NCBI GenBank assembly: GCA_029215795.1
Contig: JARDYH010000005.1
Span: 161,721,814-161,785,813 of the forward strand
Origin: Anniella stebbinsi
Lineage: Eukaryota; Chordata; Lepidosauria; Squamata; Anniellidae
Direction: 5' to 3'
Length of the DNA: 64,000 nucleotides
Below the pieces are notes generated by a model that made no database searches, was not told the origin of the DNA, and worked only from the letters and a program-made list of their open reading frames with translations. Position 1 is the stretch's first letter; every line of letters begins with the position of its first letter. The position numbers were made by a program, and so were the translations under genes. Positions 32,201-42,867 of this stretch are shown here, piece by piece.

Positions 32201-34230
32201 AATTTTGGGAGGTTCTGGAAATTGTGCATTTCCCTTTTTCATGTTAATGGCAGCCACCATTACTGTGGATGGAGGGAAGGTGCAGGTTCTGGAGCCTTGG
32301 GAAATTACATGTTTTCCCCCACAATGCCAATCAGGGCCTTAAAGGATGTATTGATGCAAGGGCAACTGTTTGTGCAGCCCAGCAAATAGTGGTGGGCGGT
32401 AACTGCAGAGGGTTGAGCATCCACTGAGGCAGTCTCTGGGTGATTTCACCCAATCCTATTTTGGGGGAATATTTTTTCTCCCCATTTTCTCCCCCTATGG
32501 GAAGTGTTCCATTCACAAAAAGACCATGGTGCAGCCACTGGGGACTAGACTTTACCAACTTCAGGGGAAGGGAATGAGCCCAGGAGGGTGTTGGTTATCT
32601 CGGAGGCTCCTATGTCATAGCACTGTTGGCACCAACCCAGTTCACCTTTTCACCTTTTTCTTCTAGAGGTTTAGCTCATTTTTTATCAGGAATTTCCCGG
32701 TTTGCACCTTCAGGACCAAACACAGACTTGGATGCAATCTGTGTTCAATTCCATACCTTTATGAGCTTGAAATCTGATTTGAAGACCAAAAGAAAAGTGT
32801 TTGGCATTACTCATACATTTGAAAAATGCATATGAAAAAATATGCATTTTTGAAAAACAAACAAACATGCAAAACAACATGGGCTTTAATCAGTGGGAGA
32901 TCAATGCAAATACTTTAAAGAGGTGCACAGTTGATGCATATAACTGGAGAAATACACATGATAAGACACACAGTTTTTCCTGCCAAAAGAGAAAAAGATT
33001 AGCTCACACAAAGTGACATGGATTCAAGTAGGAATGAACTTTGAGATGGAATTAGGAAAACTTCAGGGAGGTCAGGTTTTGTTGATTCACACATCTAGAG
33101 TGACCAGATAAAATCCAGGTCACGGCTCATGTAACTTTAACAGTTGTAGAGAAAAGGGAATTTCAGCCAGTGTCATTTGTATGCAATTAGTTCCTGGTGA
33201 AATTCCCTCTTCATCACAACAGTTAAAGTTGCAGGCACTATACTAGAGTGACCATATACAAAAGAAGGAAGGGCCCCTGCAACTTTAACTGTTGTGATGA
33301 AGAGGGAATTTCACCAGGAACTAATTGCATACAAATGACACTTGCTGAAATTCCCTTTTCTCTACAACTGTTAAAGTTATATGAGCCCTGACCTGGATTT
33401 TATCTGGTCACCCTACACACATCCCTACTACTCACGCACGATGGTGCAGAACTAGATCGCGGGCCCATGCACTCCCTCTAGATACATATATTCCTATATG
33501 TAATGTCATATTTGCCCCCCCCCCAAAAAAAGGACTTAACAAATATTTGATTGTGTTTTCTGCTGTAATTTTCTCTTTTAAAGTATTTAACTATTAATTT
33601 GAAAACCTGCTATATGCACTGTCCACGAAATACGCTTGCTCCTTTCATGTACTGGGAACAAAACATTTGTGACAGACAGGAGCATCCTCCAAGGCATTTC
33701 GCATCAGCTGCAGGGAAATAGTCAACTACTTTCACCATAGACAGTACCAGAAAGAGAATACATAATACCTTCCTCTAATATCCATGTTTGTACACATTTT
33801 GGGAGGTGAAAGGCACATTGCAAACTTCAGAAAAGTGCAAGTGTGTGGTGGGGGTGAAAATGGAGTGTTTCTATAAAAATTGGAATGATTCATTCCCCCC
33901 TCCCATTTTTCCCCTGATTTTTCACTATCCCCAGCTCTGAAACATCTGGCTCCTCATTTAATTTTTCTCTCACTAAAATTTGACCATCACCTTTATATTA
34001 TGATACTTCCAAAGAAAAGGAATCTCTTAATGATACTATCTTCTTTTCCATTTTTAGGTAGATCGCATTTTATTGCTACTATAACTACGGAGATCGAGAA
34101 ATGCAATGCAAGATTAGGAGTCCCAATCAAAGGTTTCATACAATGGCAGATTTGCTGCGCAACTGATCTATGTAATTCCCAAAAGCTGGAAATGTTCAAG
34201 AAGTGGCCCCAAAATAATACACAGTATTAA
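26380..34230 (+). CDS. Ly6/three-finger family secreted protein, 3 exons (26380-26431, 30727-30837, 34058-34230)
   Basis: A complete gene: exon lengths 52 + 111 + 173 nt give 112 codons including the stop (111 aa). Both introns are phase 1 with GT-AG borders, the classical layout of Ly6 and three-finger genes: signal peptide, fingers I-II, finger III. Residues 1 to about 19 are a hydrophobic signal peptide. The mature part starts with an LRCY motif (Cys23) and ends with CCATDLCN (Cys87, 88, 93, Asn94), the family hallmark. Other cysteines are 44 and 70. That makes six mature cysteines instead of the usual eight or ten, so one canonical disulfide (linking finger I to the core) appears to be absent. 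A 17-residue tail after Asn94 carries an N-linked glycosylation sequon at 107-109. There is no hydrophobic GPI signal, so it should be secreted. The frame is intact. Function and whether it is a venom-type or endogenous Ly6 protein cannot be told from sequence. Confidence 0.85.
26760..27603. mobile_element. hAT-like hairpin element in intron 1, left end missing
   Basis: Ends ATGCACATCCCTA at about 27603 and carries GATCC repeats, AAAATGGCGGCCGATCC (about 27445-27461) and a split CATAGACTTGCATTG / CAATGCAAGTCTATGG hairpin (27391-27440). The left part contains hairpins around 'tactgagaggcaggccg' and 'gcctgtttctcagtag', the same core as the element at 63.1-63.8 kb. The left TAGGGATGTGCAC end is absent. 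Confidence 0.7.
27604..27789. repeat. Local duplication in intron 1, copy 1
   Basis: Nearly identical to 29397-29615: 'aacccacc/tactgca', 'atgatcccctacccaaccag', 'agcagtaagatcatatcagg', 'tgaggatgttgata', 'ctgtctctgaacact'. Copy 2 has an extra (CAG)n/(CA)n stretch. Confidence 0.85.
27790..28367. mobile_element. hAT-like GATCC-repeat element in intron 1
   Basis: Ends GTGCACAGCCCTA at 28367. Subterminal GATCC/GGATC repeats on both sides (27845-27870 and 28210-28345), a hairpin 'ctactgagaaccaggcc' / 'gcctgattctcagtagag' at about 28045-28092 and a CATAGACTTGCAAGTCTATG palindrome at 28179-28198. The left terminus is not recognisable. Confidence 0.6.
28500..28725 (-). mobile_element. L2/CR1-type 3'-end fragment with (AAT)n tail
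   Basis: An (AAT)n tract at 28503-28550 is the element's 3' tail. Next comes 'cctctccatttggatcgaggcgggg', the conserved 3' end also seen at 37.3 and 43.7 kb. Only about 170 bp of element body remains, ending near 'ggttatgcctgccggaagg'. Confidence 0.75.
29136..29270. repeat. (CT)n and (CA)n microsatellites
   Basis: A CT-rich tract at about 29136-29193, a (CA)n tract at about 29200-29220, and a second (CA)n at 29243-29270. Confidence 0.9.
29397..29615. repeat. Local duplication in intron 1, copy 2
   Basis: Partner of 27604-27789, same orientation, about 1.8 kb away. Contains an inserted or expanded CAG/CA-rich stretch (29468-29520). Confidence 0.85.
29765..30121. mobile_element. CpG-rich MITE in intron 1
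   Basis: Inverted ends TAGGCCCCCTCCACA and TGTGGAGGAGGCTA. The interior is dense in TGCGCATT and GCGCTTT phrases (many inverted) and markedly richer in CpG than its surroundings. About 357 bp, with no frame of interest. Target duplication not evident. Confidence 0.65.
30727..30837 (+). CDS. Exon 2 of the Ly6/three-finger gene (finger I to finger II)
   Basis: Acceptor 'tttgtctttctcag' with a good polypyrimidine tract. Starts by completing the codon opened in exon 1 and encodes precursor residues 18-54 plus one base, with Cys23 and Cys44. Donor G|GTTTGT at 30838. Phase 1 on both sides, as in three-finger genes. Confidence 0.85.
30838..34057 (+). other. Intron 2 of the Ly6/three-finger gene
   Basis: 3.2 kb with GT...AG borders. 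Holds a C-run (about 30896-30906), a complete MITE at 33096-33415 and otherwise sequence in which I see no gene. The short frames at 31415-31738 and 31509-31726 are simple-sequence-driven (serine, arginine, glutamate and proline runs) and unsupported. Confidence 0.7.
33096..33415. mobile_element. Palindromic hAT-like MITE in intron 2, TSD CACACATC
   Basis: Ends TAGAGTGACCAGATAAAATC and GATTTTATCTGGTCACCCTA. Perfect 8-bp target duplication CACACATC at 33088-33095 and 33416-33423, which supports hAT-type integration. The two ~150-bp arms are inverted copies of each other. Confidence 0.9.
34058..34230 (+). CDS. Exon 3 of the Ly6/three-finger gene (finger III and tail)
   Basis: Acceptor 'cttttccatttttag'. 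The frame continues from exon 2 (the split codon gives Gly55) to the stop TAA at 34228-34230. Encodes Cys70, the Cys87-Cys88 pair and Cys93-Asn94 (CCATDLCN), and a polar tail rich in Lys, Trp and Asn. Spacing from Cys70 to Cys87 is 16 residues, longer than the ~10 usual for the third loop of toxin-type members. Confidence 0.85.
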
Positions 34231-34330
34231 CTTCCATGCTTTCTTCCTGGATAAAGCTTGTCTTTGGTGGCCTCAGGCAAGCTTCTCATATGTTCTTTAT
34301 TATGAATTAGTGAAATATTCTAAATGACAT

Positions 34331-34336
34331 AATAAA
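34331..34336 (+). terminator. Poly(A) signal AATAAA
   Basis: AATAAA about 100 nt after the stop codon, followed at 34363-34380 by a GT-rich stretch (TTTGTGTGTGTTAG) that fits a downstream cleavage element. Expected transcript end near 34350-34360. Confidence 0.7.
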
Positions 34337-36289
34337 ACCAGGCATCTTAATGTGCAGTATCCTTCTTTGTGTGTGTTAGTATCATGGTGGCTACCAGAAC
34401 TAGATACTTTCAGAGGAAACGCAGGAGTTTCTAGGATCATTTCCTAATAGAATCTTGTTCTGGAGAGAAATGCAGAGTCCAACGGGGTATGGTTTGGAAG
34501 GACAATGGGCACTTGCCAAGACCTTTCACATAGAAGTGAAAACTTGCAACTTTACATGGCCTTTTCATGCCCTATGTGTTTGAAAGCAAAGCTATATTTG
34601 CCACAGAATATAACCTAGAGAGAGAGGTGCAGCCTTTTGGTCTCTCTGATGAGTATTTCTCTGTGAGACAAATGGCTCCAGATGTGGGTTCATCCCAGAT
34701 CCCATACAGACGATCAATGTTCAAAGTGAAAAGCATTTCTATTATCATTTTGTTGAGTTGTCTCTATTAATAAAAGCATTGGCTAATACTTTTCACTGCC
34801 ATGCATAGCGACGATGTGATCATCTGACTGGGTCCAGAAGGGCAAGGGAACCCCCACGTCTGCTCTCAGAGTCGGTTGCATGTGTCTAGGCGTGAGCACG
34901 GGCCTGTGCCTGATTGCTTATGAGCAACCTGTAAGTGCTCAGACATCAGTCCACCATGACTTCCAAGATTGCTCCCTTTCCCCCACCAGTGGCAGTACTA
35001 GAAAAAAAAAATACAGGGAGGAACAGAATGGGAAAAGCATATTTCTAGGTGGGCTGGCTGTGTCCGGCATGTTAAGAACTTTGAAATAAAAATAATGGTA
35101 TATCACACTTAAAATGCCATCCTAGCCATATATTCTGAAATAAATCATATATTGATTAAGTTAGATGTTTTTAAAATACAGCATGTAGTAGCCAAATTCA
35201 AATTCCCATCAGGAAAAAGGCTTTCAAACAAGGTATAATCATTCACTACACATGCATTTCCTTGACATATAGATTAGACAGACAAAACACTTTCTTTAGA
35301 AAACAGTTACTTTTCAACCAGTGCAAGCCGAACCAGGAAAGTAGACGCTGAGGCCATTATCACATGTGTGGTTTTAAGCACACTCACTGCAACATTGATC
35401 CACTTCTTCAGTGCCGGACTCACATGACGTCGTCTCCCTCGCACTGTTCTCGCACCCTGAGTGCTCCGTTTTTCGTTTCTGTTTTGATTTAACCCTGAAC
35501 GGGCAAAGTCCGTTTCTGGCACGTTCAGGCAAGTTCAAAAGGCTGAGCTGAGGTATTGGAGCAAAACCGACCATGCGTGATTCAAAACGCTAGACTTGCA
35601 TAGGAAACGGAGGGGGAACCCACAAAAGAAAACCAGGAGAAAAATAGTAGGTGTGTTAAAGGCAACCTGAGACACCTGGGCCCTGTACACCTAGGAAATG
35701 CAGTGCATGTGAAGTAATAGTCTAAAGATCCAAAAGATGAAGTTATTGAAGATGAAGCTGCTGATGAAGCTTGGTATTTTGTATTGCAATCCATTGCCTT
35801 TGTAATATGTTCTAAAAGAAATAAGAAGCATTGAATATGGTGGGATTAATTGAGTAAGCATTCATAGGCTTGCACTGTGAGTAAATCCTCCCCACCCCCA
35901 TTCCTGTCCTAATTCTCTGAGGTGAAAAAAGGAAGATGTGGAGAAGGTACAGATTAATTCTTTCCTTCCCCTCTATTTTTTTTCCTGGCCTATATCCTGA
36001 GAAAAAAAGGAATAGATCCATGGAATAAGTAGATTTATTCTTCCGCGGGTCTTCTAGCTGGCTCTGGAGTATAGTTTGGAGAACGGCCAAGAATAGGTTT
36101 AGGCATCAGAGGTTATAAGTGTGATGCTGTTATGAGTGAGTATCCCCACCCCAAACTTCAGTTACCTAACCCTAATTGGTGGTGCATACAGTGGTTTCAC
36201 TGGAGGAAGAGCCAAGGGGAACACACACACCCAGAAACCTCTCCCGAAAAACACAGAGAAAGCAGTTTGTGGCAGAGCCCACTTATTGA
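34337..36289. other. 2 kb without a recognised gene
   Basis: No reading frame with a recognisable domain. No hAT terminus, LINE motif or second three-finger exon (searched by eye for the CC-x4-CN signature in both strands). Confidence 0.5.
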
Positions 36290-36518
36290 AAAATCTAGTA
36301 CAACAAACTTGTAACCTAGCATTCAGAAATACCATAAAATACTATTAACCTGCAAACATTAGCCATGGAACAAAATGAACTAAAGGCTTGTTGCAGTTAC
36401 TTCTCTCTAGTACATCTTAGCCTGTTTCAACTTCTGGTTTATCAATGAGAAACTAATCTAAAAATGTGTCATGGTACTTCTGGTTTATTAGCCATGTAAA
36501 CAAGGCCATGGTCAGTAG

Positions 36519-36838
36519 TAGGCTGACCATATGAAAAGGAGGACAGGGCTCCTGTAACTTTAATAGTTGTAAAGAAAAGGGAATTTCAGCCAGTGTCATT
36601 TGTATGCAATTAGCTCCTGGTGAAATTCCCTCTTCATCACAACAGTTAAAGTTGCAGGGGCCCTGCCTTCTTTTGTATATGGTCACTCTAGTATAGTGCC
36701 TGCAACTTTAACTGTTGTGATGAAGAGGGAATTTCACCAGGGACTAATTGCATACAAATGACACCGGCTGAAATTCCCTTTTCTCTACAACTGTTAAAGT
36801 TACATGAGCCCTGTCCTCCTTTTCATATGGTCAGCCTA
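36519..36838. mobile_element. Palindromic hAT-like MITE, TSD GTCAGTAG
   Basis: Ends TAGGCTGACCATATGAAAAG and CTTTTCATATGGTCAGCCTA. Perfect 8-bp TSD GTCAGTAG at 36511-36518 and 36839-36846. The homologous left arm (near 23805-23820) has the site with a single copy, read there as CTACTGAC, so insertion and TSD are confirmed inside this window. Confidence 0.93.
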
Positions 36839-37254
36839 GTCAGTAGCAATACAAATAAAGGCCTAGACAAGGATCTTTCCTTTCTTTTATCCAAATATCT
36901 TCTGAATTTACTCTGCCTCAGTGTACAGAGAACAGAAAACCCAATCAGGGACCCAAAGAAAACTGCCCAAAGAAATCTCAGAAATAAATTCTGTTGATTT
37001 CAATAAAGCTTACTTCCAGATAAATGAATAGGATTGCAGCCTCTTCACATCTGTTCACATTACTCTAGCAAGTGCAAGCCCCTCCTGTCAAGAATTATGC
37101 ACTCACCAGAACTTGGCCTCGTGGATCATGCGACCAGTAGGTGCTCTCCAGAAACATGCTTTCAGAGCCTAGGAGATCCAGACACACTCAAAGAAATTAA
37201 GCCAAGCCACATTATGCACTCATATATTATCTTGCTGGGACACAGCAATTCTGG

Positions 37255-37257
37255 GAC

Positions 37258-37297
<40 letters not shown>

Positions 37298-37945
37298 TTA
37301 TTTATAACCCGCCTCTCCCTCCGGATCGAGGCGGAGAATAACAACAAATATAAAACACAAGATCCACAAAATAGATTAAATATTAAAACAAATAAAAACT
37401 AATACATCATTAAAAACATTTTAAAATTCAACTAGGTAGGCCTGCCAGAAGAGATCAGTCTTCACAGCTCTCTTAAATTCATGAAGACTGCAAATTTGTC
37501 GAATCTCCTCTGGCAGGCCATTCCACAGTCTGGGAGAGGCAGAAGAGAAGGTCCTCTGAGTAACACTCGTCAGACTAGTTCTGTCTGATTGAAGTAAGTT
37601 CTTCCCAGAGGACCTGAGTGTGTGGGGCGGATTATACGGGAGAAGGCGATCCCGCAGGTAACCTGGACCCAAACCATGTAGGTCTTTAAAGGTAATAACC
37701 AACACTTTATACTTCACCCAGAAACTGACTGGCAGCCAATAAAGTGATTTTAAAATTGGTGTAATGTGGTCACCCCTAGGTGTACCGGTGACCAACCTGG
37801 CTGCCATATTTTGAACTAGTTGAATTTTCCAGACCAGGCACAAAGGTAGCCCTATCTACAGTGCATTGCAGAAGTCGAGCCTCAAAGTTACCAGTGCATG
37901 CATTATTGTCTTTAGGTCTTCTAACTTCCAACTTCCACCAGACAT
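37255..37945 (-). mobile_element. L2/CR1-type 3'-end fragment
   Basis: An (AAT)n tail at 37258-37295, then 'cgcctctccctccggatcgagg'. The minus-strand frame 37843-37421 carries 'LVTGTPRGDHITPIL', 'RTLRSSGKNLLQ' and 'RLWNGLPEEIRQI', nearly the same protein tail as the copy at 42.9-43.6 kb. It is 5'-truncated and inserted in the right arm of the inverted duplication. Confidence 0.85.
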
Positions 37946-38315
37946 AACAGTCATAAACAAAAGAGAAAAACACACCTACATTGACATAGCAATACCTAAT
38001 GACAAAAATGTTGCAGAATAGGAAGAGGAAAAGAGAGAAAAATATACACCACTGGCTATGGCAGTTCAAGAACTATGGCAACAGGAAAAGTTACAAGTAT
38101 TCTGTTTGTCACATCAGTCACCAGCATCACATTGTTGTTGTTTTTCAAATACAAAACCTTCAGAAACTGGGCCTACCAAACTACATCCACACCAACATCC
38201 AGGAAGTAGTCAAACTTAAAACTTGTCCAATAGTCTGGAAATTTCTGAATCTGTAAAAGACAGCATGACTTGGAAAAGCCTGTCATGAGCAAAAACCACC
38301 ACAAGCAAGAAAAGA

Positions 38316-38317
<2 letters not shown>

Positions 38318-38358
<41 letters not shown>
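38318..38358. repeat. (AAT)n microsatellite
   Basis: About 13 ATA/AAT units. Confidence 0.9.
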
Positions 38359-38359
<1 letters not shown>

Positions 38360-38659
38360 GAAGGATGAACACTTATCAGCAATTGTTACAAAATAAATAT
38401 CATGCCAATTATATCAAAGCAAGTTGAGGAGGAAGGTCTATGGGTCAAAATGCATTATAAAAAAAATGAATCACTATCTTCTGGCACCAACTAGAGACCT
38501 ACTTCTTCCTTTGCACTACAGAGCAAGCATGCACAAATAAGCAAGTGAGCCAAACCAGAAAGAATATCCTTCCTGACTCAAAATTCCTGATCCCAAGTAT
38601 GATGACCCAGCAAAGGTTTTAGGAAATCTTGCTTACATTGGCATTTCAAAAGGGCAGTT

Positions 38660-39118
38660 GTGTTGCGTAAATCGCTCTGAGGTTCGTCTTTCTGGAGGAA
38701 TTCCCAATATTCAATCAGAAAGGAAGCAGATTGAAGTGAAAGTACAAATCGGGCCAGCCTGGTAGCTCTTACTTAAAGCCAGACTGACAATATTCTAAGG
38801 AATGCAAGTTAGTTAAATATAATCAAAGATTATGCTTTTTGGCTGAAGGCCCAGACTTCTTATCTTTTCTTCGAAGCAGCACTGCAAGAAATTCTTTTCC
38901 GTTATCGGACAGTCTTTGCAAGTCTAATATTTACAAGGTCTTCAGCTGCAGCTTCAAAGAAAAGAGTATCACAACAAATCCTATCAAACGCTCTTTGTTC
39001 TTAGTATTGGACAAAGCAAAAGCTGGCTTGTAAAAGAGCATGCGCTGAGTGCAAAGCAATGAGCTAAGTGCAGACAAAAAGAAAATGGCGTGTCTCTGGT
39101 TTTTACTATTTTCTATCA
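38660..39118 (-). repeat. Candidate 3' LTR of the provirus
   Basis: The minus strand has a purine run AAGGGGGGA (about 39121-39129), a possible polypurine tract, directly before TTGATAG. The following ~450 bp has no coding signal. No second LTR is available for comparison and no TSD was found, so this is only a placement guess. Confidence 0.3.
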
Positions 39119-39538
39119 ATCCCCCCTTAAGGATTTTAAAGATCTTATATCTTGTTATTCTCAATTTCTATTCTGAAAACATTGCAAACATAACAGTTCA
39201 TCAGGGGGATCATACACATTAAACATTGTTCTTTCTGTCTAATTTATATTCTCAGTCTATGTCTGGATTATCACGCTCTTTATGTCTTCTTACAAAATAG
39301 CGGTGATACCAGGGCAAACTGGGCACTGGGTGCATTGATAATTTTAGGAGTACCCAAGGGGTATTTCCTATAATTTCAGTAAAAACTTTCTCTGGGCTAC
39401 ACTGGAGAATAGTTAAAACTAACTCTTTTTTAACTACAGGTTTGCTCAGACATATGGTTATTAGAATTAATGGCCAAAGGGGGTACATCTTGGTGAGGTT
39501 TGCCAAGAAACTGTTCAGGCTTGAAACAACATACCACT

Positions 39539-40602
39539 TAGGGATGTGCACTGGATCGGACCCGATCCACGATCCGAGTCCGGTCCAGTGGGAAATCGGA
39601 TAAATTATCCGATTTCCGATCTGACAGCTGGATCGGCCGATCCAATCCGAACCGGTCCGAAAAGGCTCCGAACCGGTTCGGCGGATCGGCGGGCGCCCAC
39701 TGGAGCCCACCGCCGCTTCCATTGGCGGGCACCAGCGGGCGCCCGCCGATGAAAGTGGACAGCGGGGGGGAGGAGGGGGGCGCTTACCTTTCCGGCCCGT
39801 CCGCTCCCGTCCGGCGGCGGCAGCTACTACCAGCGGGCTCCGCGGCCTGTTCCAGGGTGGCGCGCCGGGTGATGTCATCACCCAGCGCGCAACTCTAGAG
39901 CAGGCCGCGGAGCCCACTGGTAGTAGCCGCCGGCCCCGGACGGGAGCGGACGGGCCGAGAAGGTAAGCAGGGGGTGCGTGGAGGGGAGGAGGGGGCGCGC
40001 GGAGGGGGGAGGGGGGCCCTTACCTTCCCGGCCCGTTCGCTCCCGTCCGGGGCCGGCGGCTACTACCAGCAGGCTCTGCGGCCTACTCCAGGGTGGCGTG
40101 CCGGGTGATGTCATCACCCGGCGCGCTACTCGAGAGTAGGCCGTGGAACCCGCTGGTAGTAGCCGCCGGCGCCGGAGGGGAGCGGACGGGCCGAGAAGGT
40201 AAGCAGTCTCGGGGAAGGGGGCTTACCCCCCCCGGAGCCGTCCGCTTCTCTCCGCTGGCGCCCGCGGGCGCCAGCGGATGGAAGCGGACGGCCCCAGGGG
40301 GGGTAGGGAGCGCGGGGGAGGGGGCTTACCTGCCGGGGCCGTCCACAGCGGACGGCCCCGGGGGGGAGGGAGTTAGGCCCCCCCTCACCCACCCGCCGCC
40401 ATTTTTTCCTCATAGACTTGCATTGCAATGCAAGTCTATGGGGAAAAAAATGGCGGCCGATCCAAAAATTTACGATTTTTGGGTCGGGATCGGACTCGAT
40501 CCGGTCCGGGGGGGCTCCGATTTTGTCCGAACTGGTCCGTGACAAAATTGGAGGTCCCAATCTGGGTCCCGATCCGATCCGGGGGGTCCGTGCACACCCC
40601 TA
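39539..40602. mobile_element. Complete hAT-like hairpin element, TSD ATACCACT
   Basis: Perfect 8-bp TSD ATACCACT at 39531-39538 and 40603-40610. Ends TAGGGATGTGCAC and GTGCACACCCCTA. Same module order as 9983-11378 but with two hairpin centres (39875 and 40111, spacing 236) instead of three. It also has the CATAGACTTGCATTGCAATG palindrome (about 40411-40440) and AAAATGGCGGCCGATCC. It lies in the 3' part of the provirus. Confidence 0.9.
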
Positions 40603-41106
40603 ATACCACTACTATTCTAGTTACAATCAATATTATGGCTATGGCTATGATCAGTAGTTCTTCAAGCATGTCATGTTCATTTTAATTTTAGATTGTCTAA
40701 TGGGGTAGAAGTCCAGTTGCTGGATTCTTCCCCAGAGGAGCCGCCAGCCTCCGGAGTGGCAGGCTCCTGTGGGTTGATGCTTGCGTCTCAGTATTTCTTT
40801 GCCTTAGAAGAACGTGTCTATATATCAGAACCTTTTTCGTTGAGGGCTGAGTGAGTCACTGTTTACACTTCAAATGGTCCACTCCAGCTTTCAGTCAGGG
40901 GTTGCTTCTTCTACTTTTTATTAGCACCTGGTCACCTGGTTGGAACGAATGGGCCGGCACATCCAGGAGTAAACTCTGAAATGAAGCTGCAAACCTGTGT
41001 AAACAGGATAAAACAGACTGGAGGGCAGTTATATGTTCTTCTAACATTGTATTCCCCAATTCAAGACTATAGGCAGTGCTCGAATCTATTTCAATTTGGT
41101 CTCAGT

Positions 41107-41426
41107 TAGGCTGACCAGATAAAATCCAGGTCAGGGCTCATGTAACTTTAACAGTTGTAGAGAAATGGGAATTTCAGCCTGTGTCATTTGTATGCAATTA
41201 GGTCCTGGTGAAATTCCCTCTTCATCACAACTGTTAAAGTTGCAGGCACTATACTAGAGTGACCATATACAAAAGAAGGCAGGGCCCCTGCAACTTTAAC
41301 AGTTGTGATGAAAAGGGAATTTCACCAGGAACTAATTGCATACAAATGAGACTGGCTGAAATTCCCTTTTCTCTACAACTGTTAAAGTTACATGAGCCCT
41401 GACCTGGATTTTATCTGGTCACCCTA
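41107..41426. mobile_element. Palindromic hAT-like MITE, TSD GTCTCAGT/GTCTCCGT
   Basis: Ends TAGGCTGACCAGATAAAATC and GATTTTATCTGGTCACCCTA. TSD copies match at 7 of 8 bases (41099-41106 and 41427-41434). It is inserted in the integrase region of the provirus. Confidence 0.88.
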
Positions 41427-41499
41427 GTCTCCGTGCATTTTTTACTGGATGCTAAGGGCTCTGCTCACTCTCTGTACTAGTGAGGAAGTAAAATGGCTC

Positions 41500-42292
41500 T
41501 CTTGATCTGATTCAATAGTGTCTAGTAGTGAAAAACAGGACACAATTTCATTCACAAGCTTTTTCATCACTTTCTTTTTCTATGCACGTTCTGGTAAGGA
41601 AGGCTTTCACTTATCTTGTGAGCTGGTCTACTATTACTAATAAATATCAGTATCCTCTATATAGGGACAATTCTGCAAAGTGAATTTGAAGTTTCTGGAA
41701 TGGATAAAAGGCCCAGGGCCTTCTTCTCATTGGGGCAGGGGGTGTTTTTCTTTTTGCTCTCACCTTTTGGCAGGTGGGACAGGTAGCTACAATGCGTTGG
41801 GCTTCCATGTATAATCCAGGTGCCACCATAGTCCTTATGAAGAGATCTCTCATTGCATTGGCACTCATGTGTGCCTGCTGATGAAATTCAGTCAGTAATT
41901 TGACTAGTAGAGTGCGAGAGACTATCACTTTTCTTCTGGGTATTATCTACTATCTTTTTGCATTCTTTGTTCTTTGGTTGTCTCTAGCAGTCTCCTCTTC
42001 CCTGGGGGGTGTACACAGGGCGAGCTTGCTTGAAGTTTCTAAATGCTGTAAACTGCTCCTGTGTTCCGCGTCTGGCCACTTCTTTAGAGGCTTGATTTGC
42101 CTTTTGACTCTTTCTTCAGTTTTCTTCAGTGGGACATTTTCTGTGGGCTTTTACATGCATTATAGCAACTTTTTCAGGCAGAAGGAGAGCTTCCAAGAGT
42201 CTCAAGATTTGGAGTCCATTTGCAATCTTCTTGCCAGAGGAGGTGATAAATCTTTTTTTCTGTAGCATTCCATGTGCATGGACTGTTGAATG
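41500..42292 (-). pseudogene. Provirus RNase H end and integrase, broken
   Basis: From the copia junction at 42292 leftwards the frame gives the end of an RNase H domain (42292-42116: 'HSTVHAHG', then 'IMHVKAHRKC'). It is followed by a degenerate linker and an integrase N-terminal zinc-binding domain in 41928-41647 with the His-His-Cys-Cys series (HQQAH ... CPTCQKV). The start of the core follows at its end. Several stops separate the pieces. Strand and order match the gag-pro part at 59-61 kb. Confidence 0.75.
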
Positions 42293-42791
42293 TGTCAGGG
42301 TTTTTTGATGCACTGCACTCTCTGAGCATGCATGGAGTGCAAGCATACAGCAGCGGAAAAATAACAGAGGTCACTGGTAGCAGGCAGATGTCCTGGTAGC
42401 AAAAAATACTCAGACACAGTAGCGTTTCAAACTACTAGACTAAGTTTACTGTACAAGTATTTACAGAGAAGAAAAAACATTATCTAACATCTCATCTGTC
42501 TCTAACTCTCTTAGAATCTCTAGCATTCTAACAACTTGTTACATCACATGCTGTACCTTTATAGCACTGTGAACCTATCACAGTGTTGACTGTATATCTT
42601 TCTATGTGTTGCTATGCTTTACAGTACAGAAGGAAGAAAATCAAATGACCTTGGTCTTAGAGCTAACCAGCTGCACTCTATTTGGCAACTGTACAGAACA
42701 CTTTAGATAGCAGTCTCAAATGGTTCTTTCTTTCTTACTTAGTTACAGAAAAAACCTTCCACTGTACATTTAACCAAATAAAAACTTGGCA
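42293..42791 (-). repeat. copia 3' LTR
   Basis: Minus strand TGCCAAG...CCCTGACA. Preceded on the minus strand by the polypurine tract AGGGGAAAAAAAGAG (42792-42806). Same length as the other LTR. Confidence 0.92.
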
Positions 42792-42867
42792 CTCTTTTTT
42801 TCCCCTGTAAACTAGAAAACATTTTTCATTCTGCTTGATATAGCATTCTAAGCTGTTTTGTTAATTG

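Larger units (their letters stand above)
36290..38530. repeat. Right arm of the inverted duplication around the Ly6-like gene
   Basis: Reverse complement of 22900-24040 over its whole length once two insertions are removed: the MITE at 36519-36838 and the L2 fragment at about 37255-37945. An (AAT)n tract (38318-38358) is also specific to this arm. Confidence 0.7.
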
